DNA of 64,000 nt from Candidatus Heimdallarchaeota archaeon (GCA_018238155.1 JABCTZ010000026.1:24001-88000), one strand, 5' to 3'. Counted from the first letter of the stretch, positions 35,762 to 45,473 are shown. Made by a program: numbers and translations. Notes: generated from the letters alone by a model not told the origin.

Positions 35762-37102
35762 ATGGTGCGAGAAATCTTGACTAGCATTGATCTTCAATCT
35801 CTAATAAGTATTTTACATTTCGGAGGAGCTTTAATTGGACAACCTACGGTAATTCCTGCAAAAGTACCAAAAACAGAACCAATATTTACTTTTCCTTTTA
35901 GAGATGAGAAAATTGATTTCCACCCAGAAAAATCATATAATACTCTCTATGATATAACTAAGAATTTACTTTTTAAATATAGAGACAAGAAAATTGGTTT
36001 ACCTTTAAGTGGAGGAATAGATTCAACGACTATTCTGTATTTAGTTCAAGATATAAATAAAAAAGAAAATCTAAATATTACTGTTAAAGCGTATAACCAA
36101 GTATTTGATTTTAGAGATGAGTCAAAATATGCTCAACAAATTGCAGATCAAACTGAAACCGAATTAGAAGTCATTCATCAAACAACCAGTCAAAATTTAA
36201 AGGAATTTGATGAAATATTGAAAATTTTTCCAGAACCTATAATGGGAAATGCACATATGAATACTATATACAAGAAAATGAAAAAGGATGGAAATATTTC
36301 TGCAATAAGTGCATTGGGTGGGGATGAATGTTGGGGCGGATATCCTAGTCATAGAATTTTTCATGATAACCTCTTTTCAAAACACATCTATCAAGCTCAA
36401 GGAATTAGAACAAAATTACTTAGGGTATTGTTTACACCAATAAGTAAACAACAATTGTGGATAAGGTACAACTTAAGATTTAATCCTAAAAAACAATTTT
36501 TGAATCCGAGAAAATACCGAAAAGCAACGAAAAATATAGGGAACAATTTGATTAGTAATATTAGGAATTCACAGTATATTTGGTTTTATTACAATTATCT
36601 TGATGTTAGTTCAAAATTACCTAATAATGGCAGATTTAACTTGTGGGATGCAAATGAGCATTATACATTTACAAAATGCGAAAAACTATACAAACATCAG
36701 ATAAATGGTGTAGGAGTTCTTAATGGTCTAGAAATATTATTCCCATTTTTAGAACCAGATTACGTTAAATATTCACTTGCGATTGACAAGTCAAACAAAA
36801 TCAAAGATGGTATTTCGAAATGGGGGATGAGGCAAATGATGAGAAATAAGATTCCTGAAAACCTTCTAATGAGAGGAGCATATGGTGACAAGATGGGTTG
36901 GGGTGAATTGTACCAAGTTTTGTGGGAAAACGGATACAAAGAATTTTCTGAAGAATTGCTAACAAAAGAAAAAGTAGAGGAACTCGATATACTTAATTGG
37001 TCATTGATAAACAAAACATTGAGCAATCTCAATAAAAGGTTTAGAGGAGCTGAAGCAAGAACTCTAATTACAATGTCGTTATTCCAGAAAATACTAGAAT
37101 AA
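35762..37102 (+). CDS. asparagine-synthetase-like protein lacking the glutaminase domain
   Basis: A 446-residue protein with an asparagine synthetase C-terminal-type ATP-pyrophosphatase domain (PP-loop LPLSGGIDSTT near residues 80-90) and the downstream GGDECWGGYPSH motif. The N-terminal class II glutamine amidotransferase domain, which would begin with an active-site Cys at position 2, is absent. In glycan loci such proteins often amidate sugar carboxylates or amino acids using ammonia or a partner. A TTTAAAAT box lies about 35 bases before the ATG. Likely amidates a glycan component; inference. Confidence 0.8.
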   Translation: MVREILTSIDLQSLISILHFGGALIGQPTVIPAKVPKTEPIFTFPFRDEKIDFHPEKSYNTLYDITKNLLFKYRDKKIGLPLSGGIDSTTILYLVQDINKKENLNITVKAYNQVFDFRDESKYAQQIADQTETELEVIHQTTSQNLKEFDEILKIFPEPIMGNAHMNTIYKKMKKDGNISAISALGGDECWGGYPSHRIFHDNLFSKHIYQAQGIRTKLLRVLFTPISKQQLWIRYNLRFNPKKQFLNPRKYRKATKNIGNNLISNIRNSQYIWFYYNYLDVSSKLPNNGRFNLWDANEHYTFTKCEKLYKHQINGVGVLNGLEILFPFLEPDYVKYSLAIDKSNKIKDGISKWGMRQMMRNKIPENLLMRGAYGDKMGWGELYQVLWENGYKEFSEELLTKEKVEELDILNWSLINKTLSNLNKRFRGAEARTLITMSLFQKILE

Positions 37103-37186
37103 AAAAAGACTTGAATGAAACTAATGAAAAGTTGATCAAATCAAAAGAATAGAAATGATAAAAAATGATTTCCTAGGTGAGCAAAT

Positions 37187-38344
37187 TTGAAAAGAATTTT
37201 AATGTTTTCTCATAGTTATGTTCCAGATATTCGTATAGATAAAGAAGTAAAAGCTTTATTTGAAGAAGGTTACGAAATTTACTTTATATGTTCAGCAAAG
37301 GGAAAAGGACAAATATCGAAATATTATAAGAAAGTATTTTTTGTCCCTCTAACGCGTATGCAAAAGGCATTCATACCCTTTTCATTTCGCAAAGCGAAGA
37401 AAAAATACCAAGAGATAATTAGAGAAATCTCGCCAAACATATTGCATGCTCATGACCTCATGGCTGCAAATATTGCTTTAAAAGTAAAGCCCAAGAATAC
37501 TAAATTTATTTATGAAGATCATGAAGTTTGGGAGCTAATTAAAAAACTAGAATTGAAAGAAAAACAAAATATACTAAAAATACCATTACGAATATATCAA
37601 TTCTTGGCAGTAAAATATTTAACAAAAAGAATAATGAAAAAGGCAGATTTAAACATCGTAGTCCAAAGACATTGGATAGATTTCTATAAAAAACGTGGAA
37701 TTAAAGAGAATAAAATAATCTCTATCGAGAATTTTTCTTCCAGAGAGATGATAGAAGAAGCACTAAGTGAAGCAAAATTTATTGATGAGTTTATTCAAAA
37801 TGATCCTAGAAAGAAGCTAGTACACTCTTCAAGATCGAGCAAACCTTCTGATGATTATCTAAGAAATATCACTACATTTGCAGAAGCAGTAAATGAATTA
37901 GAAAACTGGGTTATGGTTATTTTTGGTCCTGTAGACGAAAAATTTGAAAAACTAGGGGTGAAATTTCTACCTCCAAGAAATGTTTTAGAATATTTAGCAA
38001 GTTGTTCGAAATGTGATGTAATGATTAATCCACTTGTAATCAATGAACGGATTCATTATTGCTCACCAAATAGATTATACGAAGCTACTGCTTTGGGTTT
38101 ACGTGTATTCTCACCAAAAGCACAAGCATTTTATGAGAATTTCGACGATATGCTAATTTGGTTTGATCCGAAAATAACCAAAAAAGAGATAGTGAAAATT
38201 CTTCAAAATATTGATGAATACCCTACTAAGAAGGAAATACAAGAGTATTCAAAGAAGCATCATAATTGGGATAATGAAGTAATCAAGCTAATTGAAAGCT
38301 ATAAAACGATTGAAATAGAAATAAAGAACTTTACTAGGAATTAA
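37187..38344 (+). CDS. GT-B glycosyltransferase (family 4/1-like)
   Basis: A 385-residue protein with a GT-B layout: N-terminal Rossmann start RILMFSHSYVPDIRIDKE, then ILHAHDLMAA and YEDHEVWE; a C-terminal half with VMVIFGPVDEKFEKLGV, NRLYEATALGLRVFS and the E-x7-E-like region. AGGTGAG seven bases before the TTG at 37187 sets the start. A decayed relative begins at 38959 on the opposite strand. Confidence 0.82.
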   Translation: MKRILMFSHSYVPDIRIDKEVKALFEEGYEIYFICSAKGKGQISKYYKKVFFVPLTRMQKAFIPFSFRKAKKKYQEIIREISPNILHAHDLMAANIALKVKPKNTKFIYEDHEVWELIKKLELKEKQNILKIPLRIYQFLAVKYLTKRIMKKADLNIVVQRHWIDFYKKRGIKENKIISIENFSSREMIEEALSEAKFIDEFIQNDPRKKLVHSSRSSKPSDDYLRNITTFAEAVNELENWVMVIFGPVDEKFEKLGVKFLPPRNVLEYLASCSKCDVMINPLVINERIHYCSPNRLYEATALGLRVFSPKAQAFYENFDDMLIWFDPKITKKEIVKILQNIDEYPTKKEIQEYSKKHHNWDNEVIKLIESYKTIEIEIKNFTRN

Positions 38345-38380
38345 AAGATTTAACAGAAACATCTTACTAAAAAAGGAATA

Positions 38381-38566
38381 ATGAGTAAAATATACTTTAA
38401 TCCCATTCATTTGAAAGAATTCTATACAAATAAATATGGATACAAGAAAGGAGATCTCCCACAAACGGAGGAGTTATCAGGCAAAGTATTAACTTTGCCA
38501 ATGTATCCTGATTCATCTAAAGATAATTTAGATTATATGATACAAAGTATAAAGGAAGTAATTTAA
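38381..38566 (+). pseudogene. C-terminal fragment of a DegT/DnrJ-type aminotransferase gene
   Basis: These 61 codons match the last 61 residues of the intact aminotransferase at 47888-49021 (both contain YFNPIHLKEFY, KEGD/KKGDLP and YMI.SIKEV at the end). All catalytic parts are missing and the open frame begins exactly within the homologous stretch, so this is a leftover of recombination or duplication rather than a working gene. Confidence 0.85.
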
Positions 38567-38632
38567 TTTTTGTCTCATAAACAAGTATTTTAGAGGATGA
38601 AAAAGATACTTGAAGAAAATGCTTAATTTCCG

Positions 38633-38959
38633 TCAATATTTCTTATCTATAATTTCAGTTATTAATTGAGCATTTCTTTCGGTTGCTTTACCATCAAAGC
38701 TAATAAATTTGTTGATCAATTTTTTTCTTTGTTCTTTCAAAAAATCTTGTAGCATCATTAACAAGACATCTAGTTAACAAATTGTATTTGAAAGTATGAG
38801 GATGAGAATAAATATCTTCAAAGAGGTCAACGAAATCTCTTCCTTTCAATTCAGTAGTTATTAGAAAAATCTTATGTCCTTTCTCTTTCAAGCTTCTTGT
38901 TTTTTTTCAATTCTAACATCAGGCATATGATTGTGAGTTAACATTAGAATATTTACCAT
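38633..38959 (-). pseudogene. degraded composite glycosyltransferase remnant
   Basis: From 38959 the minus strand reads MVNILMLTHNHMPDVRI, like the start of the GT-B gene at 37187. It then shifts frame and continues SLKEKGHKIFLITTELKG. After an internal loss it ends in another frame with KEQRKKLINKFISFDGKA..R.A, a close match to the C-terminus of the glycosyltransferase at 38990-40975. At least two frameshifts and a large deletion make it non-functional. It appears to be a hybrid of two glycosyltransferase genes. Confidence 0.75.
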
Positions 38960-38989
38960 TAGTAATTACCTCTTCATTCTATGAATCCA

Positions 38990-40975
38990 TTACTTAGCTA
39001 TTTGAGTAATAATTCTCGCATATCTAGATGATGCTTTCCCATCAAATTTTATGAGATCTTTAATGAGTTTTTTCCGATTCATTGTGAGTTTTTTCTGAGC
39101 GGAATCATCATATAAAGATTGGTTTATAGCATTCACAAGTTCTTCTTTTGTTTCTACTTTTAGTACAGCTCCTGAATTCTTGAACAAGGTATTCTCTTCT
39201 TCATTGGGAGGAATGAATGTAATAACCGGTTTATCAAAAAACATTGCTTCTAAACCTGTAGTTGAGTGAACAGTAATAGCAACATCACATACATTTAGAA
39301 CGTCAAACAAAGGCAAATTTTTCTGAACAATTGCACTAGTTAAATTATATTTATCATTTATCAAATTAGCAATTTTCTGTTCATCCTCTCTGGGGTGAGG
39401 TTTCCAAATTAATTGTAAATCTGAAAAATTTTCTTTTAATGTTTCTGCTATATTCAAATTAAAATAGTCTCTATTTGCTATTACAGGTAATGCTTGACTT
39501 AATATAACCACTGTTTTCTTTTTAGAATTGAAACCTAGTTTCTCTAGAAAGTCATTTTTATTGAAGATTTCTTTTTTCAAAATAACATCCCATTGCGCAC
39601 TACCAACAATTTCAACGCGATTTTTTGGATAACCACCAAATTTAGTAATTAGTTCTTTAGTGTTATTTCCATGAACACAAGTAAGATCTGCAACATGATT
39701 GCATTTATCATCTACATCATGATTTTCCTCGTCACAGATCATATTGTTTGAAACAAAATATTCAGGAGAAGCGAAATTGATAAACCCATGTTGAATAGCT
39801 ATAGTAGGAATTCCTAGAGTTTTTGCTGAATAGATAAACGCTTTCCCATTAGCAGCATGTTCATTATGCAACACAATTACTTTTGGTTTGATTTCTTCAA
39901 GTAATTTCAGAAAAAGAGTATATTTCTCATAAGCATTACTCATTTCAGTTTTGAAAATCCTAAACAATTGAAATCTATTGACATCTAACAATGAAACTCC
40001 TTGATAAGTAAATGCTTTTTTGAAATCATTATTTTTGAATAATCGTTTTAATCGTCTATGAACAATTCTTCTATTCTTATTTGTTCTCAAAGAGATTCCT
40101 AGCGTATGATAATAAAAAATGGGTATATTATTCATTTGTGTTCTAATTTTATGAATAGTATCAAATTTTTCTCTTTCGGATAAATTATCAAGAACTTCGA
40201 TTGAGTAATGATCGTAAGCACCCAATTTATCAATTTCTAGTTGAATGTTCTTCTGATAGATTTCATGTTGTTCTAATTTACCTTCAAGCGTATACCCTAA
40301 TCGAACATTAGAAGCATGTGAAAGATAACTAATAGTTGGGTTTATTGTTTCTTTTCTGGGATATTTTTTAACTACTTTTTTACTCCACCTTAAAAAAAGC
40401 ATAGAATGAAGCATGCGTTTTGGTCCTGTAAAAACATTGATGGCAAATTCTATGAATTTCTTATGTAATTTCTTGAATAGCAGTTTTTGTGAAACAATCT
40501 TTATTCCCTTATCTTTACAGATTTCCTTAAGAATGTTGAACTGTTTATTTGAGGTATCTAGTAAAATAGAACTTGGGTTGATTTCTGTGATAATATTACT
40601 AATTGCATCAACAAATGAAATAAACTCATGATCTCTAACATGGCCAAAAATCTTGTTCGGAAGAAACCACCAAGTATTCAAGTTGTCAATCAGAAAGTTT
40701 TGAAGAAGGGATTCATTAATAATAATCTGTTTTGAAATACCTACAACAAATTCTCCTTGGAATTTCCTAGTTTGTTCAACAATATTAGAACTGATGAATT
40801 CATCAAGATTTTTTGTTTTGATGTTCTGGATATCTGTGAGTGTGAAAGCACTGCCATCAGAATTAATTACATATGTAGAATCAAATTTTGATGATAATTC
40901 TCTTAACTTGTTTTCTAACCAAAGAGAATTATTTCTTCTAGAGAATACCAGTAAAGTATCACTTTCACCATTCAT
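38990..40975 (-). CDS. large surface-polysaccharide glycosyltransferase (CDP-glycerol/capsule-type GT-B fold)
   Basis: A 661-residue protein. The N-terminal ~250 residues are unrecognised. The C-terminal part has motifs of capsule and CDP-glycerol/sialic-acid-type transferases: VLHNEHAANGKAFIYSA, IAIQHGFI, VEIVGSAQWD, LIWKPHPRED and TVHSTTGLEAMFFDKPVITF. Such enzymes often transfer nonulosonic acids or polyol phosphates, which fits the adjacent nonulosonate genes. GCAGGT before the ATG supports the start. It is divergent from the NeuB-like operon at 41139. Donor assignment is inference. Confidence 0.78.
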   Translation of the reverse strand: MNGESDTLLVFSRRNNSLWLENKLRELSSKFDSTYVINSDGSAFTLTDIQNIKTKNLDEFISSNIVEQTRKFQGEFVVGISKQIIINESLLQNFLIDNLNTWWFLPNKIFGHVRDHEFISFVDAISNIITEINPSSILLDTSNKQFNILKEICKDKGIKIVSQKLLFKKLHKKFIEFAINVFTGPKRMLHSMLFLRWSKKVVKKYPRKETINPTISYLSHASNVRLGYTLEGKLEQHEIYQKNIQLEIDKLGAYDHYSIEVLDNLSEREKFDTIHKIRTQMNNIPIFYYHTLGISLRTNKNRRIVHRRLKRLFKNNDFKKAFTYQGVSLLDVNRFQLFRIFKTEMSNAYEKYTLFLKLLEEIKPKVIVLHNEHAANGKAFIYSAKTLGIPTIAIQHGFINFASPEYFVSNNMICDEENHDVDDKCNHVADLTCVHGNNTKELITKFGGYPKNRVEIVGSAQWDVILKKEIFNKNDFLEKLGFNSKKKTVVILSQALPVIANRDYFNLNIAETLKENFSDLQLIWKPHPREDEQKIANLINDKYNLTSAIVQKNLPLFDVLNVCDVAITVHSTTGLEAMFFDKPVITFIPPNEEENTLFKNSGAVLKVETKEELVNAINQSLYDDSAQKKLTMNRKKLIKDLIKFDGKASSRYARIITQIAK

Positions 40976-41058
40976 TAAATTACCTGCACGATTTCCTTGA
41001 TTTTTCTATTATTAAAGATTATTAACAATAATAAATTTTATACAACTTACTTTGGATA

Positions 41059-41068
41059 TTTATATAAG
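41059..41068 (+). promoter_or_regulatory. TATA box of the NeuB-like operon
   Basis: TTTATATAAG, a near-ideal archaeal TATA box. It would start transcription near 41086, about 50 bases before the ATG at 41139, which also has a GAGGAT binding site. It probably drives the four tightly spaced genes to 44792. Confidence 0.5.
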
Positions 41069-41138
41069 GATAAGAAGCTTGTAGGATAGATATCATTCAG
41101 AATAACACTAAGTAATTAGTTTAATTGAGGATAAAAGC

Positions 41139-42179
41139 ATGAAAACTTTTAGCATTGGTAAAAAGAAAATCGGCGATGGGCAACTTACATACATCGTTGG
41201 AGAAATGGCTTGGTCTCATGATGGTTCTATTGAAAACGCAAAGATAATAATTAAAGCAATTGCAGATGCTGGATGTGATGCTGTTAACTTCCATGTAACT
41301 TGTTTGGAGAATTACATGGTACCGCATTATCGACTTAAAGACAAGATTTCTGCTTATGATAATTTAGCTAAATTAACTTTGAATTTTGATGACTGGGAAA
41401 TACTTTTCGAAAATGCAAGAGAGCTTGGTTTGAAAATAAGTGCTCTTTGCAATGACTTAGAAAGCGTTGAATTCGTCAAGAAACAAAAAGCTGACATTAT
41501 AATGTTTCATGCTAGCGGTTTGACTGAGGAAGAATTAATTCGAAGAATTGGTCAGATAGGCAAACCAGTATTTTTTGCTGTTGGTGGTTCAACAGTAGAT
41601 GAGATACTACAAGCAATTAGATGGTTAAACGAAGAAGGTTGTGATGAAATTGCTTTATTGTATGGTATGCAAAACTATCCAACTAAATTAGAAGATAATA
41701 ATGCTAATTATTTAAAAACATTGAAGGATATTTTTGAGCGTCCCGTTGGGTTCTCTGACCATACAGAAGGTGAAGATCCTTTGGCACTCATTGTTCCTTT
41801 AATGGGAATTCCTCTTGGAGCAAATATTATAGAGAAGCATGTGACTTATGACAGATCAGCTAAAGGTATTGATTATATTGCTGCTTTAAATCCTGACGAA
41901 TTAGTTATTTTTGTCGATCATATCCGAAGAATTGAAACCATTTTTGGTAGTAGTAAAGTAATGGATTTGACAGAAGCTCAAAGAAGTTATAGACAAACTG
42001 TTAGAAAGAGAGCTGTTGCTATCACAGATATAAAAGCAGGTCAAGTAATCAAAGCAGAAGATATTCGTTATTTACGCTCAGATGAAGGGATTCAACCAGA
42101 GAATATTAAATTCTATTTGGGACGAAAAATAAAGAAAGATGTAAAGAAGTACGATCCCATAACAGCTGAATTATTCTAG
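41139..42179 (+). CDS. NeuB-family N-acetylneuraminate/legionaminate synthase-like protein, divergent
   Basis: A 346-residue member of the NeuB/LegI/PseI family, which condenses phosphoenolpyruvate with a six-carbon amino sugar to form a nonulosonic acid. It has the TIM-barrel domain (YIVGEMAWSHDGSIENAK in place of the usual IAEAGVNHNGD, and RPVGFSDHTEGEDP and IIEKHVTYDRSAKG) and the C-terminal SAF antifreeze-like domain (AVAITDIKAGQVIKAEDIRYLR). The N-terminal motif departs from canonical NeuB, so its substrate may differ from that of the second NeuB at 46634-47680. First gene of a rightward operon with the cytidylyltransferase 30 bases on. Confidence 0.85.
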   Translation: MKTFSIGKKKIGDGQLTYIVGEMAWSHDGSIENAKIIIKAIADAGCDAVNFHVTCLENYMVPHYRLKDKISAYDNLAKLTLNFDDWEILFENARELGLKISALCNDLESVEFVKKQKADIIMFHASGLTEEELIRRIGQIGKPVFFAVGGSTVDEILQAIRWLNEEGCDEIALLYGMQNYPTKLEDNNANYLKTLKDIFERPVGFSDHTEGEDPLALIVPLMGIPLGANIIEKHVTYDRSAKGIDYIAALNPDELVIFVDHIRRIETIFGSSKVMDLTEAQRSYRQTVRKRAVAITDIKAGQVIKAEDIRYLRSDEGIQPENIKFYLGRKIKKDVKKYDPITAELF

Positions 42180-42209
42180 TAAATTAATCATGTAACTGAG
42201 GCGCAAAAA

Positions 42210-42962
42210 GTGAAAGTAGGATTCAGTATAACTGCAAGAATGAAGTCAACTCGATTACCTAATAAATTGACTCTTAAGATTCAAGACAGAGAAGTAATTG
42301 CTTTGATGCTTGATCGTCTCAAGCAAAGTGATGTATTGGATGAAATTATTATTGCTACATCAAATAACCCACAAGATGATATCTTATGTGAAATCGCTGC
42401 AAGAGAAGATATCAAATGCTTCAAAGGAAGCGAGGATGATGTTCTTGAGAGATTATATTATGCAGCAAAAGAGTTTGATGTGGACTTTCTTCTAAATATC
42501 ACTGGTGATTGTCCTTTGGTTTCATTTGATTTCATAAAAGATATTGTTCAGTTATACAAAGATACCAATGCTGACTTAATTACATCCTTCGATTTACCTC
42601 ATGGTTTCTTTATTTATGGCATGAAGATTGATGCAATTAAGAAAGTCTTAGAAATCAAAAAGGGAACTGATACAGAAGTTTGGGGTACATATTTCATAGA
42701 TTCAGGACTATTTGAGGTTAAAACATTAAATGTACCAAAATCATTCATAAGAAAACACTATCGTTTAACATTAGATTATCCTGAGGATTTCGAGTTCTTC
42801 CAAGCAGTTTATAATGGTCTTGGAAAGGAAGCATATAAAAAATCAACTGAGGAAATTATTTCATTTCTTGATGATCATCCAGAAATAGTAAAAATCAATG
42901 AACATTGTGAAGAAAAGTATAAGAAACGATGGGAAGAACAAAGGAAGCTAGATTTGAAATGA
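42210..42962 (+). CDS. SpsF / acylneuraminate cytidylyltransferase-like nucleotidyltransferase
   Basis: A 250-residue nucleotidyltransferase. The N-terminal ITARMKSTRLPNKLTLKI is the CTP-binding motif of CMP-sialate synthetases and SpsF proteins, followed by DEIIIATSNN and NITGDCPLVS. It would activate the product of the neighbouring synthase as a CMP-sugar. The start is a GTG with GAGGC upstream. The stop overlaps the next start as ATGA at 42959-42962, so expression is coupled. Confidence 0.85.
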   Translation: MKVGFSITARMKSTRLPNKLTLKIQDREVIALMLDRLKQSDVLDEIIIATSNNPQDDILCEIAAREDIKCFKGSEDDVLERLYYAAKEFDVDFLLNITGDCPLVSFDFIKDIVQLYKDTNADLITSFDLPHGFFIYGMKIDAIKKVLEIKKGTDTEVWGTYFIDSGLFEVKTLNVPKSFIRKHYRLTLDYPEDFEFFQAVYNGLGKEAYKKSTEEIISFLDDHPEIVKINEHCEEKYKKRWEEQRKLDLK

Positions 42963-43942
42963 AAATTGGTATCATTGGATTAGGTTCAATTGGTCAAAGG
43001 CATGTTAGATGCCTTCAGCTATTAGGAATCAAAGACATCGTTGCTTATAGAACAAAAAAAGGGACCACAAAGAAATTACCAGCTGATTTAGTTAATATCA
43101 AAGAGGTATTTACTGAAAGTGATTTTTACGCAGAAGATTTGGACGGAGTAATAATAGCTAATCCAACTTCACTTCATATTAAATCATTGAAACAAGCATT
43201 AGAGCACGAATTACCTATTTTCGTTGAAAAACCAATCGCAAATTCAGTGAAACAATTGGAAGAAATAAATCAATATGATAGAAGTAAAATTATGGTTGGT
43301 TTCTGTTTAAGATTTCATGGAATTACGAAAGCTATTAAGCAGTTTATTTCAGAAGAGAAACTGGGTGAGATTGTAAAAGCAAACTTGTATGTTGGTCAAT
43401 ATCTTCCAACATGGCATCCAGATACAGATTATAAAGCTGAATATTATTCACGAAAAGATCTCGGTGGAGGAGCTCTCAGAACTTTATCGCATGAAATTGA
43501 TTTAATGGTTCATTTCTTTGGGAAGCCAATTGAATTGTGTGCATCAGTTGATAAATTGTCGGAATTAGAAATAGATGTAGATGATAATGCAATTATTCTT
43601 AATAGAATGGATAATGGTTCATTAATTACAGTTGAACTAGATTTCTTGAATCCAATTTCAACTAGAAAAGGAGTGATTTTCGGTTCAAAAGGAAAACTAG
43701 AATATTCATTTTCTGAATTAACGGTTAATTTTACTGGTTATTCAAACAACAGCGAAGTCATTTATCACAACACAGAATTAGATTCAAATCAGATGTATGT
43801 TGATCAAATGAGAGATTTCATTGAATTAATGAAGAAGAAGAAAAGTATTCAATGCACATTTGACGGTAGTGTTATTATAATGAATATAATCAAGTTAGCT
43901 GAAGAATCTTCCAAAAAGAAATCTTGGATTAAAATGGATTAA
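42959..43942 (+). CDS. Gfo/Idh/MocA-family oxidoreductase
   Basis: A 327-residue NAD(P)-dependent sugar dehydrogenase family protein. A Rossmann start MKIGIIGLGSIGQRHVR, then ANPTSLHI and the family EKPIANS motif (EKP lysine), and the lower domain with GGGALRTLSHEIDLMVHFFG, whose His is catalytic in the family. The ATG overlaps the preceding gene by ATGA, giving the family's usual N-terminus. It sits between cytidylyltransferase and SDR genes, as in flagellin/nonulosonate modification clusters, so it probably reduces or oxidises a nonulosonate precursor or derivative. Confidence 0.88.
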   Translation: MKIGIIGLGSIGQRHVRCLQLLGIKDIVAYRTKKGTTKKLPADLVNIKEVFTESDFYAEDLDGVIIANPTSLHIKSLKQALEHELPIFVEKPIANSVKQLEEINQYDRSKIMVGFCLRFHGITKAIKQFISEEKLGEIVKANLYVGQYLPTWHPDTDYKAEYYSRKDLGGGALRTLSHEIDLMVHFFGKPIELCASVDKLSELEIDVDDNAIILNRMDNGSLITVELDFLNPISTRKGVIFGSKGKLEYSFSELTVNFTGYSNNSEVIYHNTELDSNQMYVDQMRDFIELMKKKKSIQCTFDGSVIIMNIIKLAEESSKKKSWIKMD

Positions 43943-43964
43943 TAGATTGACAGGTTGAAATAAC

Positions 43965-44792
43965 ATGAGAAACTTATTTGATCTTGATGACAGAGTAGCT
44001 ATTGTTTTTGGTGGTAATGGATATCTCGGAAAACAATTCTGTAAAATATTGTTGGAATATGGAGCAAAAGTGTACAATTGTGATGTAGCCTTTTCGGAAC
44101 AAGGAGATTCCGATAAACTTTTGAAAGATTACGCAAAAAAATATTTCCAAATGAAAGTTGACGCTTCCAATAAAGAAGAACTTCAGAAATTAAAAAAGGA
44201 TATAATGAAAAAAGAAAAAACAGTTGATATTTTGGTGAACTCAATAACTATGAAGGGAAATGATTTCTATCTGCCGTTCGATGAGGTTTCACTAGAAGGT
44301 TGGAATATTGGATTAATGGGTAACTTGACCATTCCTTTCCTGACAATTCAAACGTTTATTCCCATCATGAAGGATCAGAAAAGCGGATCAATAATAAATA
44401 TCTCATCACATTATGGAATGGTTGGAAACGATCAGCGAATCTATGAAGGTTCAAATTTGCATGAAATTTATGTTAAAGACTCACCAGACCTAAAACGCAT
44501 TTATTCTCATGGTGTATACAATGCAGCAAAAGGTGGTTTAATCAACTTCACAAAATATTTGGCTGCATACTATGGTGAACAAAATATACGAGTTAATTGT
44601 CTTTCTCCCGGAGGAGTTTATTATGAATCCGAAAATGAAACATTTTTGAACAAATATTCAAGTAAAGTTCCTCTTGGTCGAAAAGCTAACCGAGATGAGA
44701 TAAATGGTGCACTGATCTTTCTTGCATCAAACGCCTCAACTTACGTTACAGGTCACAATTTAGTGGTAGATGGTGGATATACAATCTGGTAA
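43965..44792 (+). CDS. short-chain dehydrogenase/reductase (PtmA-like)
   Basis: A 275-residue classical SDR. The cofactor motif is FGGNGYLGKQF (near 17-27), a catalytic Ser lies in NISSHYG, the YNAAKGG motif supplies Tyr and Lys, and the end VTGHNLVVDGGYTIW is typical. The insertion NDQRIYEGSNLHE resembles the PtmA 'flagellin modification' SDRs found beside nonulosonate genes. It follows the Gfo/Idh gene by 22 bases and ends the rightward operon. Substrate probably a nonulosonate intermediate; inference. Confidence 0.85.
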   Translation: MRNLFDLDDRVAIVFGGNGYLGKQFCKILLEYGAKVYNCDVAFSEQGDSDKLLKDYAKKYFQMKVDASNKEELQKLKKDIMKKEKTVDILVNSITMKGNDFYLPFDEVSLEGWNIGLMGNLTIPFLTIQTFIPIMKDQKSGSIINISSHYGMVGNDQRIYEGSNLHEIYVKDSPDLKRIYSHGVYNAAKGGLINFTKYLAAYYGEQNIRVNCLSPGGVYYESENETFLNKYSSKVPLGRKANRDEINGALIFLASNASTYVTGHNLVVDGGYTIW

Positions 44793-44825
44793 AGTATTTT
44801 GATATTTTTTCCACATCTATAGTTA

Positions 44826-45449
44826 TTATTCTTTAATTTTCGCAGGAACACCATATGCTGTACAATTATCTGGTAAATCTTTGATAACCACTGCACCAGC
44901 ACCTACTACAACATCATTACCAATCGACATATTTGGTATAACTGCTGCACCTGTTCCTATCAAAGTTCTTTCACCGACATGAACTGTACCAGAGAGATTT
45001 GCTCCAGGAGAAATAAAAGTGAATTTTCCTAATATGCAATCATGATCAATTGTAGCACCAGTGTTGATAATAACTCCATCACCAATTTGAGTATCAGCGT
45101 TGATTATTGCGCCTGCCGTAACTAATATTCCTTGACCTAGCTTAACAGATTTTGAAATGATGGTCTTAGAATGAATTGCATTTACAATTGTGTAATGTTT
45201 TGCAAGTGTTTCGAATATTTCACTGCGAATCTTATTGTTCCCTATAGCTATAAATATTCCTTTTGCTTGACCTTTTAGTTTTCCAAGCAGGTCATCGATA
45301 CTTCCTACAACAGGCAATCCATAAAATGTGGAATCATGTTTTGTAGTATTATCATCAATATAACCCAAAACTTCATGCGTACCTGATGATTTTATTGCAT
45401 CCAAACAAACTTTACCATGACCACCGGCACCAATAATATATATCTTCAT
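44826..45449 (-). CDS. NeuD/PglD-like sugar O/N-acetyltransferase
   Basis: A 207-residue protein with an N-terminal Rossmann-like sugar-binding start (KIYIIGAGGHGKVCLD) and a C-terminal left-handed beta helix of hexapeptide repeats (IGDGVIINTGATIDHDC, LIGTGAAVIPNM, VVGAGAVVIKDL). This is the form of NeuD, PglD and LegH acetyltransferases that acetylate amino sugars or sialic acids from acetyl-CoA. The conserved His in IDHDC is present. It follows the NeuC-like gene by 24 bases in the same orientation. Probably the N-acetyltransferase step of the pathway. Confidence 0.88.
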   Translation of the reverse strand: MKIYIIGAGGHGKVCLDAIKSSGTHEVLGYIDDNTTKHDSTFYGLPVVGSIDDLLGKLKGQAKGIFIAIGNNKIRSEIFETLAKHYTIVNAIHSKTIISKSVKLGQGILVTAGAIINADTQIGDGVIINTGATIDHDCILGKFTFISPGANLSGTVHVGERTLIGTGAAVIPNMSIGNDVVVGAGAVVIKDLPDNCTAYGVPAKIKE

Positions 45450-45473
45450 TATTCTTCACACTCGGAATATTAA

